From Ischnura elegans (taxonomy: Eukaryota; Arthropoda; Insecta; Odonata; Coenagrionidae), in the NCBI RefSeq assembly GCF_921293095.1, contig NC_060259.1, positions 41,583,812-41,647,811 on the forward strand: a stretch of 64,000 nt of DNA, given 5' to 3'. The notes under the pieces are model-generated. The model made no database searches, was not told where the DNA came from, and saw only the letters and a list, made by a program, of their open reading frames with translations. The position numbers were made by a program, and so were the translations under genes. Below, one piece after another: positions 13,326 to 27,500 of the stretch (its first letter is position 1; each line of letters begins with the position of its first letter).

Positions 13326-14281
13326 TTGTACCCATATGCCATGTTTATTAAGGCCTATGAGAGCTGTAGCATTGACATTACAAGCAAAATGAAAATTGTA
13401 CATATTAGGTCGTTTGAAAGCTTTCAATTCATGACATTGATAGTGATCAAATAATGAGTATCTTTTCTGTATTATCAGTGCATACATTGTATTTAAAACT
13501 GTGACTGGACTAAGATATTTTGGTAACATTTCTAGCCACTGATACTACATCTTGTTCTGTTATTTGCAATGAACAAATGGGAATGCTATACAATGAGGGC
13601 TCCAACTTCATCTCTCTAAAACATTTAATGTTTGTTATATTTAAGTATTTTTGAATGGTCTGTAGTGTAATGAACTGGATTACGGTCCAAATAACCTTGG
13701 TGATAAGTACTTTTTGAGTGACCTTGCCCATATTGGCATGTTGAGTATGGAGTTTTTTTTATTCCCTCAAACCATGGCTGCAATCAATATGAATATCTCT
13801 GGAATGTATTTTTGTGGCCTTTCCAGCTGAAGGTTAATAGATCAATGTCTATTTTCAGTCTCATTTCTGCTTAATTTGTCTCAGATTTATTCATCTCCTT
13901 ACATGTTATTCTCACTTACACGTACAATGCTGTTTTAGGATGAAAATATATTTTTAATCAGTCTTACTTATTTTTAGTTGATGGGTAACTATTTTTTTCT
14001 ATAGTGGTAATGAGTGGCATATTTTTCTAGTTCTTCATCTTTTTCCATAGTAGTTGTATGTTTCTGAAAGCATGATAATGTGCATGCGCCTCATAATGAA
14101 TGGGAATGAATACCTCTGCATTGCCAGCCTTTCCAAGTGCTCTGACACTGGGTTACTATTCAGGTCATCTGTGAATTTAGTGTTTTACGTGGTTGTGCAT
14201 TTGGGAGGGATAGCAATTAGTGGCATCTTTAGGACAGGTGGGAAAGTTTCTATGAGACCAATTAATTGGGGAGTTGAGGTA

Positions 14282-14733
14282 CAGGCATCCCCCGAGTTAC
14301 GTATGTCTCGACTTACGTAAATCCGTACTTACGTAAGCGATAACCGTATTTCAAATGATTACATTAATTTTCGAATGCGAGCGCGAAGAAGTAGATATTC
14401 GCTCGTACAACCTATGGAAGAAAAAATATCGAACAGTTATAGAGTTTTTTACGTGCTAAAAATAACAAAGTGACCCATTTTTGTCATTCCTCGAAGGAAA
14501 TTTCATTAATTTCTGTAGAAAAATCGCTTATAAATCCCAAGTCAGCAATCAACGTGAAAATTTGCAGTTCTAGCGATGGATGTGGTGGCGTATGTGGTTG
14601 CGGTCATTGCTATACGATACAACTTGTTATACAGCAATCTCTGAAGCGCCAACGCAAAGGTTCGACTTACGTAAATTTCGACTTACGCATAGTCTGCTGG
14701 AACGCATCTCTTTCGTAACTCGGGGGATGCCTG
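14282..14733. mobile_element. pogo/Tigger-type MITE, 452 bp
   Basis: Perfect inverted ends CAGGCATCCCCCGAGTTACG are flanked by TA dinucleotides (14280-14281, 14734-14735). Subterminal CGACTTACGTAA repeats occur on both sides. The TA target and CAG-start ends fit the pogo/Tigger branch of Tc1/mariner. Local CpG is higher than in the neighbourhood. No transposase is encoded. Confidence 0.85.
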
Positions 14734-14735
14734 TA

Positions 14736-17590
14736 CTAAAATTTTTCCCTAGGATGTTTCACTTATTTTATTGTTTACATTAGTGTTAGCCATCGCCCAT
14801 TTGAGATACAAAGCTGCGGCTGATGATAAAGACACCAATCTGAAATAAAATGTGCACAAAATATTAGCATAGAGAAAGGAATTACCAGATTGCTCTCTGC
14901 GTGGTAAATGTTGTTGAAGCTAGTTCTTCCGCGGAAATTTAGGTAGATTACTAGCAAGCCTATCGCCAACAGTGGTTTGGAAGTTTTACTGTAACATTCT
15001 TTGTACTAAGTGAGTGGTCACAGCATATTCCATGAGAGCCATTTGATAGTTTTGATTTTCTAATGTTCTGCTTTGAATTTGCACAATGCATTGCTGTTTG
15101 CTCTAAGCAAATACATATGCCAAAGAACAGATCCCTGGAATGTGGATTAACTTCCGTATCTTTAACCATCGAATGGCTGTCATGGAATATGCGTCGACCA
15201 TTGGCTTGGCCCAAAAAAAACATCATGGCATACTCTAGGGTGGCAGTGCTGCTATATACTACCACTACGATGACTATGTGGCAGTTAGTCGAAGGGCTCG
15301 CCAGTATGCCACCTAAATTTCAGTGGTGGAGTTGGCTCTATTCCTGGTTACGCTATTCAGTGTGCAGCGAGCACTCTGGTTATTCATTTTTCTACAACAC
15401 CAGCTACTTTAAACACTCGTCAGATTTATGTGGATATGCATTTCACTGTGGGAGGTGGTGTATGATTTTTTTACTATGCACTCATGCTGTGCATGCGATC
15501 AAATGCTTAAGCCATACAACCTCTCAACAAGTGGACCGTGACCCACCTTCCTCTCTTCATTCTACCCAAAAAGTCTGTTCTCTACCCCACCTGTCATTTT
15601 CCTTACTTTTTTCATGGATTCCTTCCCTCCTCCGCTGTTTTTGAGATTGACTTTTATCTTAGATATTGCCACTGCTGCTCTCTTTGGCTCCACTTTATCC
15701 TTTCATCAACATGTAGCTTCCTTGCACTTGATATTATGCACTTTCTCATTTGCCTTCATTCATGCTCATTACACTTCCATTTTCCTCATCACCCATATGT
15801 TAATATCACCACTGTATCCATGTTCATACAAAGTACCACCTGATTAAATAAATTGTCTTGTTTGCTCAAATTTTTCCTCTATATAAGTGTACTCAGTATT
15901 GATTTCATAAGGTTAGAAAACCTCAACTGCAGTTTTATTCAGTCTACATTCCTATTACTGTTTTTGCTTATTTATCCCCAAGAGTGTGCAGTCTCTTTCA
16001 TGGTTGTCTAATAAATGCTCTGTTGTCAGAAAATGTTACAGACTTGGCCATTAATCCACCCAGTTTTATTCTTATATACAGCCCCTCATCCCTTACCTTA
16101 ATCTCATCAATGTTAACACATTCCCCGCCATTCAGTTATGGATGATTTCATCAATGAACCCATATTTTATTTAAAACCTTATCATTCTTATTAACTGTTG
16201 ATTTTAGGTTAGTTAAAATGCTGCTGTACACCATGTCAGCAAAGCCTTACGCACTGTGGCAACCAACAGGGTGTTGTGATCAGCAAAAGTTATGATTTGT
16301 TTTTAAGTCATGACTGACTTAAAAACGAATCATAACTTTTAGGAAGGTATGGCCAAATCTGTGGAGAATATTAACATATTTGCTGCTGAGCTTAATCCCC
16401 CTACCCAGATTCAAACTGCAGTGGGTCACATGCAAGCTCATCTTCTAATCACTGCCTTGAGGTGGTGCTACATTTGGGTGCCTTCAGCCAATGGGGGTGG
16501 GTAGAGGGGAAGTGTAGGAACATGCAGCAGCCACCTTTTGGGCCCATTGCACTAGGGACTGCACTATAGCCCTCCCTCTATAGTGCCTCAACAATGTGGC
16601 ACACACCCACTGCCAGACTTAGCGCTGCTAACTTCTGGGCTTTTGCAACCTATGCATTAGACCAAGACCAGTGTCAGACAGAGCTGCCTGGGAGTGCCAC
16701 CCAGGTGGCATCAATACCATTTTTTTCAATTTTAATTGTAAAAATCCGTTCTGAAGTGACATCAGGTTATGGGGTTGTGTTTGAGTTTCACATAAAATTA
16801 CGCACTGATAGATAATGTTAGACCATAAGTGGTGGGCCAAGATGTGAATGGTTGGCCATTTTACATTGAGAGTTAAATAAGATTTGTCCAGGGTGACAGA
16901 AACCACTGGTGGATCACACTTTGGATTGCACCACATGTATTGTATAGTCACACCAAGTTTTATGTCTTTAACTTCTCATTTAGCTAAATGGCGACAGCCA
17001 CAAAATTGAGACAAATATGTAGTACATTTTCCATCACCCAGGGAGGAAGTCTGGTGTGATCTGTGGAAGCAAACGAGTGAAATAACATGGATGAGAACCT
17101 TGCCTTATGCCCCTGCTAAGAACTACATGCCTTTATTCTCCATAATCATCCAACCGTAGTGGCAATGTACCAGTCTCTTACCAAAACCAGAATCTTTAAT
17201 CCACAGCATCAACCATGTGGAGCTGCTCTTTCAGGATTAATATAAAATTTCCTTCGTGATGTGCAAGTTCTTCTTTGCTACTTTTCTATGTCCTTTGCAT
17301 TGGTCCTCGGTGTTATTTCTATGCTAGGATTTTGCTTGACTACCCACGAAAACTGCCTCCCTCACTCTCCAGCATGTTGCATTTGTTAATAGACCTAATT
17401 TTAGTGGTTTTATAGTTTCATTTGCCTGATTCCATCTTCACTCAGGCCTAACCCAAAGATAATATAGTTGGATATGCCATTGGCAAAACCATAGCCAGCA
17501 GGGGGTCAAGGGCCTCTGCCCCCTCAAATTTTTCTGATGTACAGTCGTCATTGCACCTCTTCGAAGTGAACCCCATAATCGTCTTTTCTA
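14736..17590. other. Intergenic, no gene recognised
   Basis: This stretch contains a 193-codon open frame (15063-15644, plus), overlapped by a 101-codon frame on the other strand. Neither shows a domain, coding composition or splice context, so both are judged chance. An inverted pair of GTTATGATTYGTTTTTAAGTC-like sequences lies near 16288-16340. Confidence 0.4.
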
Positions 17591-17594
17591 GACC

Positions 17595-17880
17595 AATCGG
17601 AATCAGGGTAATGTGGTGACTTAAGTGTCGGTTTTATATCTCACAGGCCCAGATTCAAATCTTGGTGATTTTCCTTCCCAAGCACCCAAATGACTTTAAC
17701 TGTCAACTGCCTCAACCAAATAGTAATCAGAAAGAATCCTATCACTCCCCCACCCCACCCCTTCCCTAGTATGTTCTCTGAGTACAGCGATAGCCATCAC
17801 CTAAAGTGATTGGGCGTGTGCCATGAAAGGGGTCAACCCACTTACAGAACTCGTTGGGCTCACCCACCAAATCTCTTTAA
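17595..17880 (+). repeat. tRNA-derived SINE-like repeat
   Basis: A degenerate pol III A box (TGGTGACTTAAGTGTCGG, near 17613) and B box (AGATTCAAATCTT, near 17650) are spaced as in tRNA. A non-tRNA body ending near the CACCCACCAAATCTCTTTAA text follows. Similar A/B-box heads occur near 25815. Borders are approximate. Confidence 0.5.
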
Positions 17881-18796
17881 TTGTTGATTGTAGCAAAGTT
17901 TAAAAAATGAAGAGATCTGTATTTTCCAGTTTTGCAATCTGATGCCTACACCTTGAGCTATTTGTGTCAAAAAATCGTTGGCCTTAGCACTTCAGCATAT
18001 TAGTCGATTACATCACAAACTCATGCGGAGCTGGACTCCACTTCCCTGCTACTCATCATTCTCGCACATTGGCATAGAGTGGTTCATTGTTGTTTACACT
18101 CTTGCAAGCTATTCCTTCCCTCTGAGAAAAGTACTTTCTGATCGAGTAAATGAACCAAGACTCTAAAGATGTCACCAACTAATGGAAAGTGGGTAGCAAC
18201 TTTCGCATTTTTTGTTTTATTTGTGAGATAATGGCAGAATAGGGGTGATGTTTAGTGACGTAACTTATGCTTCCCTTTCATGTACTGAATTCTATTAGTG
18301 AATTGCTATTTTGGGTCTGAGTAAATGACACCATTCTGGAGGTTTCATGACCCTCTATGTCTGTTAAGACAGTCCTGGCCTGAATGTTGATTTTCTGTAC
18401 CTTGATATGGATGTGACACTTACCTTACTAGGAATTTGAACTCTGATGAGGGTAAAGGTTATGGAAAAAAGTGTCAATATCCCATGTTAATGTATTTTCA
18501 TCTTGAAGCATGCACTTCCATTTGTCAAGGATTGTTGCCAGCCGTTACTCTAGTTACCTATGTTGATAAATGAGAGAAGTTTATTATTGTAATGCTATAA
18601 GTGGCAGCTGGTGCAGAAAAACAACAATGTGCTACTCCCTCCCTCCCATTACCTCCCCTATGCTCCCCCCACCTCACCCTCACCCCACAATGAAATGTGT
18701 GGAAATTTGAAGTTTACAAACCCATTGGATAAAAATTGGTTCTTATGCCGTTGCATTGTGGGGGCTATCTTCTTCTCAATGGAGAGCATTGTCAGT

Positions 18797-19054
18797 CAGT
18801 GGCGGATACACATGGGGGGCACAGGGGGCACTCTCCCCCTTTGCAGGGCTGCCCGCGTTGCCGAATATTGCAGGGCCACAATTGTAACTTTTTTATATCA
18901 TAAGATAGCTTTGTCTTGTACATGCGTATAATTATTTTTAATAAAACTATCTTAAATTTAGCAAGTGACTTGGTAATTTTTCATTACGATAAAAGTTAAG
19001 GTAGCTCAAAATATCTTTTGTGCCCCCCTTTAGTTTTTTCTGTATCCGTTACTG
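18797..19054. mobile_element. hAT MITE, family D
   Basis: The element begins CAGTGGCGGATACA and ends TGTATCCGTTACTG, inverted ends with one mismatch. It is flanked by TTGTCAGT (18789-18796) and TTGCCAGT (19055-19062), an 8-base duplication with one change. It is 258 bases long and non-coding. Confidence 0.88.
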
Positions 19055-19062
19055 TTGCCAGT

Positions 19063-22000
19063 GCACATAGCCATTCTGGTGTATTCCACTGGAAGGTTGT
19101 ACTATCTGCTTGTGTGGTGATAAATACCTCCAGCTCTAGGAATATCTACTATCAATGCAGTGTTTACTATGATGCACTGCATAATGCTAATGTTTTCAAC
19201 TGGATGAGGAGAAGCCTTGCAAATTCTTGGTGGCTCTGAACTCCCCAGCACATGCCAAGGTGTGCAGCATACTACCGGTGGGGAATTCTAAACACTTCAT
19301 ACATGAACAATGGATTAGTACAGATAAATCACTCCAAATTTGTTAAAAAAAGGATCCTTTGTATCTGATTTTCAAATATTTAGTGTGCTGCAGCTCTTCA
19401 CCACGCAATCACCACCTACCTCTGAGTGCTGTCACAACAAATCCTGGTTCTTGTTAGAGCAAGGAAATACAGAACTGCTAGCTAAATGTGAAAGCAATTC
19501 ACTGATGCTCGTATTCAGGTTAAAATTCTCAATGCATGAACTAATGGTTATATTGGGTGCTCTGCAATCCATTATGATTATGTATATTGTCTAGCTGTTG
19601 CTGGAATGTTAAATATCTTTGACATCACACTGCTGCATTTGATTGTAGTGGTTTTTATTTATGTCCTTGTTTGATCATTTTGAAACGAGCATTAAGAAAT
19701 CACTAACAATGGATAGAGAAACAGTTTTATAATTTCTTACTTTCTGAAGTGGGGAGGGGAGATAACACCGTATTTTCGTATTTACGCGCTCTTGCAGTCT
19801 TGTTAGCATAAATTTTCATTCTGAGGGAACTAATAATTTTGTTTTCTTAGGATGCTAACCTACTGTACTATTTCATTGAAATGTTCTTTTAATTTCTTGT
19901 GATTCTTTCTGATCTTAATTATGTTTTTTGTTTGAAGAAGTTTGTAGCCCAAGTAATTTAAGCCTGAATGTTGCTTTAAACTCAGTCCAACTTTGCATGC
20001 ATGTCATTGTTGACCGCAATCCATTTTTTGTGCATTTAATCATGCCATGTGTTTTGTGTCATAGGAACCATAAAATTATTCTTCCATTAATGTAGAATAT
20101 ATGGTATTTTAAAGCATCATATAATGACTGTTAATATATTGATTGGTTGATTCATTAAGTACAGCAGGTAAGCAACATGTATGCTAATCATTGTCATTTT
20201 AGGAGAGCTGTACAAAATAATCCTAAAATTCTATATCCTCATTTTTTCCATGAATAATTTACTGGCACCCATAAAACTTCTGGTGAATCTCATGTCACCG
20301 GTAGAGCTTCAATTGCGATAATATTTAATTAATAACCCGATAACTACATTTCTCCCTCTCCTATGATGATAAGATGGACAGTTCAAGTCCATGAATGTCA
20401 TTCAAAATAATATAATTAAGTTTTTATGTTAATTTTTGTGATTTTCTTGGGAACCCCTAGCTCACCCAAACACATTCATTGTATCTCTTTAATTTTATCT
20501 CATAGTTAATGTAGAGCTAACTTTATTAGGTGAGGAAACTTTAATTAAACCACATTAATAAAAACTAGAGCACGACCCGGTTTTCAACGTCATAATGTCA
20601 TCATCAGGTGGTTGAATCACCATCAACCACATGATGATGATGCACCATAATGTAGTATGTGCTGTTGCAAACTACCATTTGATTATTATGGACGTGAAAC
20701 TACTTGTTACGGCCAAGTTGGCAAATCTATTCCTCTCTCATTGATCAGTCAGAATTCCATTTTTGTTTTTGCTGTATAGAATATGTACCAGAAGCGTCAA
20801 ATCTCTCGCAAGTGTCATTCAGAACCATGAAAATGCGTGCACAGGTACATAAAGCTATTTTTCTGTGTGATGGTTACACAGGATGCACGTATATGTTGCA
20901 TCCATTGGATGAGACATTAAACTTTGATCCCCTTGGCACCCTCCATTAAGAGCAGTTTAATGCTGTCCTCACTCTCCCATCCCCTCCCTTCCCTCAAGAC
21001 ACCAATTTCCTCAGATATTGGTTCTACTCACCTAATGCCTACGCCCAAAAGGTAGTTTGGTGAATGACGATTGGCTATAATGACTGGGAAAGACATGAAA
21101 ACATATTTACACATGTAATAATATAGACTTTTCTCTTCAATCCTCATCTTGGATCTTATTGTTGCTTTTCTTTGAATAGTATTAAGTTGCGTCTGTGCTC
21201 TCATTTGCATAAAAAGAGTCAGTCTATCACTAATCACCTACATCTTTGCCATCCAGTTCATCCACCCAAATGATCATATAGTAAACATGCAATTCCCCTA
21301 TAGAAAATAATCCTACGAAGAAGTAAAGTTTTTTGGTTAGCCAGTACTTGTTTACATTATTCACATTGTGGCACCTCATTTTTGGAAGCATCCGCTGATA
21401 ATTTCTTGATAAACCTCAATTTAATCATCCAAAAATTTGCCTGAAGTGGGAAAAATCATTTGCAGTGATCCAGGCTCTAAATGGAATCCCCCAAATTCTT
21501 GGTTCTGTTGAAACCTGGTTTCAGTCAAGATAAAAATTCATTGCTTTTAGAATATTAGGCGTTGCACAACCTATCTTGTCTATCTCACAACCTCAAAGGG
21601 ACTTTGTTCAGTTGGCTACATATGTACATAAAATGCCAACCTTAAGGATCATGTGTGAGGTCCTGAGTGGCCAAAGGGTAATGCCCAGGATATAGGTTTT
21701 TCTGCCCCTCTTTACTTTAACCTGGTCACTGGATGACTCTAATGGGTTCAGTTGTGGGTTTCTCATGCCTAAACCTAAATAATTAACTTACTAGTTAATT
21801 CTTTATGTTTATTGGTGTTTTATTTAGCTAGAACAACCTCAAAAAATTGAATTTTCCACTCTTGAAATGATGATACCTCTATTTTACCAATGGAGTGTGC
21901 TATAATGATGATAAATAACCAACTTTGGCCAAAAGTAAAAAAAGAATAATCATGGTCATGAGTGCTTATTTTTTTAATTTTTCAAGCATTTTCATTTTAT

Positions 22001-24454
22001 AGTTACAAATTTTCCAATAATGAGCCTTTCTGTGGCACATGAAAAGTTGTAGAGTTCCCTCCATCCGACAAAAATAGCGAAAGGAGTTAGAATACTATGC
22101 ATTGCTAAATGGGACAAAAAGTAACACATCTATGGATCAAATGTTACTTATTTCGCTGTCTATCTACCAACCCCTTGGCTGACTGTTCCCATAGTTCCCT
22201 GGAAATGTGAACTATGGTTCTACTGCCTGATGCCATTGGTGCTTTGAAGTTTCTCCTTTTGCCAGTAGATTTCACATAAATATCTGTTTTAGACCTTTTT
22301 TGTCAACTCCAATGCATCTTTTTTTCTCTTGCATTAATAGTGATCATCATCAAAGCTATCTATCATGTAGAGAATAAGCTTTGGATTATCCTTCTCCCTT
22401 TCTCCCAGAACATCAAATTTGGTTGTGATAGTGGTAGCTCACATTGCTTTGATGACAGTGCGAGATTCATTTGTCTTCCTTCCTTCCCTATCCCTACCTA
22501 ATGGCATTGTCACGCTCATATGAGGGTAGTGTCTATTTTCTTTTTACCTTCGCATTTTCTCCCCCTCCTGTGGTTCAGGGTGCATAAGTCTCGGACTTGT
22601 ATTCCTGACCTTCGGAATTTAACCCATTGAGATTGTGGTAGGATCTCCATCCACCTGTCAAAGCAATGCAAAGTTAAGGAAATAAAAACATTTCAATGCT
22701 ACTAAGTGGGGTTTTATTATACTTTCTTATGTTCAAGGGTTGATTGTGGGATAATTTTCATCCCATTCAAAGTTTTTTACTCCAATATCCCAGTCATGGA
22801 TACCACTCTTCCTATTGACTTCTGTATTAGATATGCTTTTATGTATTTTGAAATGCTAGATCAGTAGGTTTTCCTCATTTAATCCAGCAAATTTCAGTTG
22901 TAAAAATTAAAAAATAAATATGGTAGTGTCATGAATATTTCCTTTTGTATAGAGGCAGGGATATTGCTGTGTTCAAAGGTGAGTGTACAATGACTAAATC
23001 TTTTGATCTAAGCTTGAAGTGTCTATCTTTGAAACTTGTGCTGAAATTCTTGTCACTCAAATTCGGGAGAGAAAATGGCCTCTATCAGCTTCATTCCCTT
23101 TTCAGTTTTAAAAAATCTAGGATTATTGAGAACTTATTTGTCATATTATGTTTAGATAAGTCATTTAATCCATTGATAATTGTACGTTCCAAACATTTCT
23201 TCCCATACTTTTGTCCTTATGAGTATGTTAGGATATCCAATGTTTTTATCTCTAGATGTTACCGTGGTTAGTACTTTTATGTTCTGCATGATGAGAATGA
23301 GTGCTCTCTGTTTAACTGTCACAAAATTTTCTCATGTAAGTTTGATATCAGTTTGCCCTCTTCTACAGAGAACGCTGATGCTTATTATTTCTATGCCGGT
23401 GTTTTTTTTTGGTAGTGTACCCTTGTTTATTCATTATCTGGTGCATATGGATTTTATCTATATTTTTAATTACCTGAATTATATTCTGAATGCTACATTA
23501 ATTGCCTGTATTAAATCACATCTCTAGAATGTGATTGTCATTTTACTTTTGTTTTCTTCAGTCACTCATAGCATATTTTTCCCTGTTTTAATTCACAATT
23601 CATTTTTAATGCTTTTGGAATGGGCAGTTGTTTGGCATGATGCCTTTGCAGCCTTGATGCCTTTACACCTTTATCTTTTAAATTACTTACATCTTTTGTT
23701 CAAGCATGAATCCAAGGGTACCTAATATATTAATTATTCACCACCCGTAGCATGTAGGGAGCAAATTTTTTTGTTTCAGTTTTACTTTGATGGGTTTGTC
23801 AAGGATGGAATGAAATTGAGGTAGAACTTGTATGCACCACACACAATTATCTTTGTTAGAGGACATGTGTTTGTTTGTAATTATTTATTATGCGTACATC
23901 TTTATTTGACTTAGATTTTATTTTCATTAAATTCCATTTATTTCCATATTTTTATTTCCATAAAATGCTTCACCATGCTACTTCTGTTGATATAGCACCA
24001 TACACGAAATGTTTTTGCATCAAGACTGGTAATTGAGCTATTGAACCAGAATTTGAATAAATTTATGTTTGGTCGATATCTGCTCAGAATGTAAGTGGTA
24101 GCTGATTTATATTCTGCAAATACATTAATGCCCAGTTCTAGGAAGAATTTCATTGACTACAGGAGAGTCATTTACTAAATGTACTATCTCAACGTCCACA
24201 TGTTTATCTTTACTTGTTGGAATATTGTCGTTATGTTTCCATGGTGTTTCTATGTTAATTAAGTTTCTGTAGAAAATAAAGTGTTCTAATTAATTATGAT
24301 TCATAGTATGCCTTTCAAATGTATTTTTTTAAATCATGATTTAATCGCAATATTCCTGTACTTTCCATCTTCATCTTATGACTTCATGAATTTGTGGCTC
24401 AGGTATTAAATTTTAAAATTTTTTACTTAAAGAAAATGTTTTTCATCTGCATAG
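19063..24454. other. No supported exon, upstream flank or intron of the YTHDC1-like gene
   Basis: I looked for the YTH domain exons and found none. Isolated splice-like sites occur, for example TTTTGTATAG followed by AAAG|GTGAGT at 22955-22981, but the 26-base insert has no convincing reading. The region is probably a large upstream intron, since exon A begins mid-codon. Old SINE-like fragments are likely but not delimited. Confidence 0.35.
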
Positions 24455-24513
24455 GGAAAGGAGGCGTCACTTGGATGAGAATTGCTTTGTGGAGCCTAGG
24501 AGTCGTCTCAATG
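24455..24513 (+). CDS. YTHDC1: YTHDC1-like exon A
   Basis: Acceptor TTTTTCATCTGCATAG and donor ATG|GTAATT bound 59 bases. The first base completes an upstream codon, so at least one earlier exon exists. It encodes ERRHLDENCFVEPRSRLN, rich in Arg and Glu, and splits the next Asp codon. Confidence 0.72.
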
Positions 24514-27500
24514 GTAATTTGTATATGTAATATTACAAAATGATATTTTTGCCCCTGCTTAGAATTTTTGCGTATATTTCCTAATGTCGTCTTATTCCAT
24601 TCTCCAGATTCTTACAGGGAAAATGTTCGAGACAGGTCGCCATTGAGGTTATCAAGATCTAGGGAGAGGCATTATAACCCAGTAAGTATTACATGAACAT
24701 TCCTGTTTTGGTTCATTTATGGCATATTGCTTACAGGCTGTATTAACAAAATGTTATATTTTGAAATTTAATATCATGAAGTGCTTAATCTTCAAATTGC
24801 TAGGCATTATTTTGCGTTTCATCTTTCTCTGCAGAACTACTACAATTACTCCAGGGGAGGGCATTCAACATCACACTTGCCATTTTATTCATCTGTAAGT
24901 ATCTATCTTATGTATCATCATGTTGTAAACAGTTTGGTGGTCTTAACCTATTGCTGATGTCATTATTTTTCTCATTTTTCCAGCCTCAGTTTGATCCCCC
25001 CCCTCCTATTCGGTACTACGATGGAATTCCATCTCCAGACTATTCTTTACGTTCAAGCCGTCAAGATAAACGCTCTGTAAGTGAAAGTAATGCTATGGTT
25101 AGTTTAGTTGAATTACTTTTACTTCTCGGAAATAGAACACAAAGTATTTGTGTGGGTCATTGCCACTCGTGATATCAAGGGTCTTTCGAAAGGTTTCTGT
25201 GCTACTTGAAAAATTTGTGCTACAGCCTTCGCTTGTAAAAGGAGGTTTTTATTTTACTGAACTGTAAATGTGGAATGAACACTCCTTCCTCTCACTGCCT
25301 CTTCTTCAGGGGATAGAGGTTCATTGGATAGAAGGAAACACATGTATTCATTTAACAGAGGATAGATTGCAGAAAAAATAGAATTTCTTATAATTCATTA
25401 AATTTTCTGTAGACTTCCATTATTTAAGTAACTAGATTGAACCTGTTACACATGAAATTATGCTCAAATGGTTAATCTTGAAGAAATTTTCCACCACATC
25501 TCCCCATGGCAGTCCCTACCTTTGTAATTTTTCTTTGTGGCTGCACCCCTTTCCTAGTTTTCTAAGTCATTGCTCCCCTGATAAAAGAATCGGAAACCAA
25601 ACCTATCTCTGTCCACAATGTGTGGTCCACATTTTATCAAGGAACGAGAACTTATATGTTTTTTTCAGTGATGAAGTTTAAGGGTAATCTGAGAGATTGA
25701 GAATACCAAAAATGATATCAGAGAAACCTTTATTATGCACGTTAACTATATTGTCCGTTTTATGCTCTCAAGAAACTAGATAGGTACAAAATTTTACTTG
25801 AATATCTGTGGGGTTCAGGTTGGCATGATGGCTATAATGCTGGCTTCCCACCCATTAGGGCTGGCTTCAGATCTTGGTAGGGGCAGAGGTTTATCAGAGA
25901 CTTCCCAATCACTGTTCAAGTGATTTGTGGAGGGCTCTTTATGCACAGCACTTTGTCCTTTGGATTGTGTGTTTAGCCATGGTCCCTTTTGCACCTTTCG
26001 TTAAGAGGAGGCTATTGCCAATGCCAAGTTCCACTCCGCCCTTCCCTCATTCCACAAATGGCATACTTAAATTTCCATGAAGTGCATTTAATTTATATGT
26101 TTGTATCATATGTATGTTAGTGTATTACAGTAAACTCTTGATTTTACGAAGCAGGATTTTACGAAGTTTTCGATTATACGAAGTGATATTGCGGTCCCGG
26201 TGAAAAGCCTATGCTAAATACATGGCGTTATTCGATTATACGAAGTTTCGATTATACGATTTTTTTTGAATTTACGAACCTCGGCCCGGTCCCTAGGAGC
26301 AAATGGCATTCGTTTATACGAACTACGGCGAAAAATTTGTCAACAAAACTAGTTACGCCGGCGTAAGTAGCTAAAAAATCAGCGCTTCCAACTGTGGTCC
26401 ATCAAAAGTGCGAAATCGTAAATGATAATGCAACTTTGGAGAGAAATGGGTCGCCAAAAACCTCACTGTGAGAATTTAGGGGGAGTAGGAGTTCAGTTAA
26501 AATATCGCGGCTGACATTATGCCCCGATTTACGTACCTGCTCGTAAACATAGCATCGACAATAATTCGTAGTTTAACATGTCAGGAAGATCGCGCGGAGT
26601 ATTTCGTACACCCCTAATTAACCCTTTGCACTGCTGTGAACGTACTTCGAAGACTACTTGACTACTTTGCGCCGAAGCACTTCGAAGGGTCCCTAAACCG
26701 GGACCCTTTCCTCGACGAGCTCACCCTCGCTGGCCCCTGAAACTGGGCTATTTTTTAATGCATTACCTGACGCAACCCTGGGTTTCAAAGGGCAAAGGTG
26801 CCATGGGGGGAAAAAGAGTAAAGCCGTGTCCCAATTGGCCATTTGGCTATGCCAATTCAAGGATTTAGCCATGACGCCATCTTGGAAGGATGTCCCAACT
26901 CGTTAGCCAGCATAAGGGAGGGAATTTAGGCAGCTAACGCGGCCGCCAGATTTAGGCATCGAGGAGTGCATCCTTCGCCCCACTTTTCCCATGATTCAAA
27001 GCGTGCAAAGCGTCTTCAGGTGAAAGGGCATCATGGCTGTCAACAAGGGATAGTACTTGTTTGCAAATAGTGTTGATATTTTGAGACTTGTTCGATTAAT
27101 TATTAATTTTTATTTAGTTTATAATAATGAAATGCGTTAATGGAAGTGTAAGAATTACGGAGAAATTAGTTAAAGAGAAGGCGGCGTTAATTTTAATGCT
27201 AATTAATGTTTATATGCTTCTTATGTATGTATATGTTATTGTATAACTTTTCATACCGATCACATGTTATCTTTTGCTACCGTATATTTTTTTAACGTGT
27301 TAAATAATGCTTATTGATGTTTATATGCTTCTAATATATACTTAATTATGCAACACTATGTCTAAATTCTTATTTAAAACTTTTTGTACATTAGGTTAAC
27401 ACCCGTAAGAATAAACAATTATTATTATATGTTATTGGACAAAGTCCCGAAATTGGAATCGGAATAAGTAACAAAAATTAAAATCTATAGTGATTATAAG

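Noticed and set aside
12743..13529. LTR retrotransposon protease-like reading on the minus strand
   Set aside because: Resemblance is limited to short hydrophobic patches. No D-S/T-G active site or reverse transcriptase nearby.
14775..15265. Minus-strand frames suggesting a decayed piggyBac transposase
   Set aside because: Only loose similarity (NIRKSKLSN-like text). The other frames do not extend it and the diagnostic Asp residues cannot be placed.
15063..15644. 193-codon open frame, the longest in the window
   Set aside because: No domain, an unlikely composition (many Trp, Cys and Ser), a competing frame on the other strand and no splice context.
17490..17540. Possible hAT MITE end (AGCCAGCAGGGGGTCAAGGG)
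   Set aside because: No inverted partner or 8-base duplication could be found.
22955..22980. 26-base potential microexon with good acceptor and donor
   Set aside because: None of its three readings matches the region of YTHDC1 expected before exon A.
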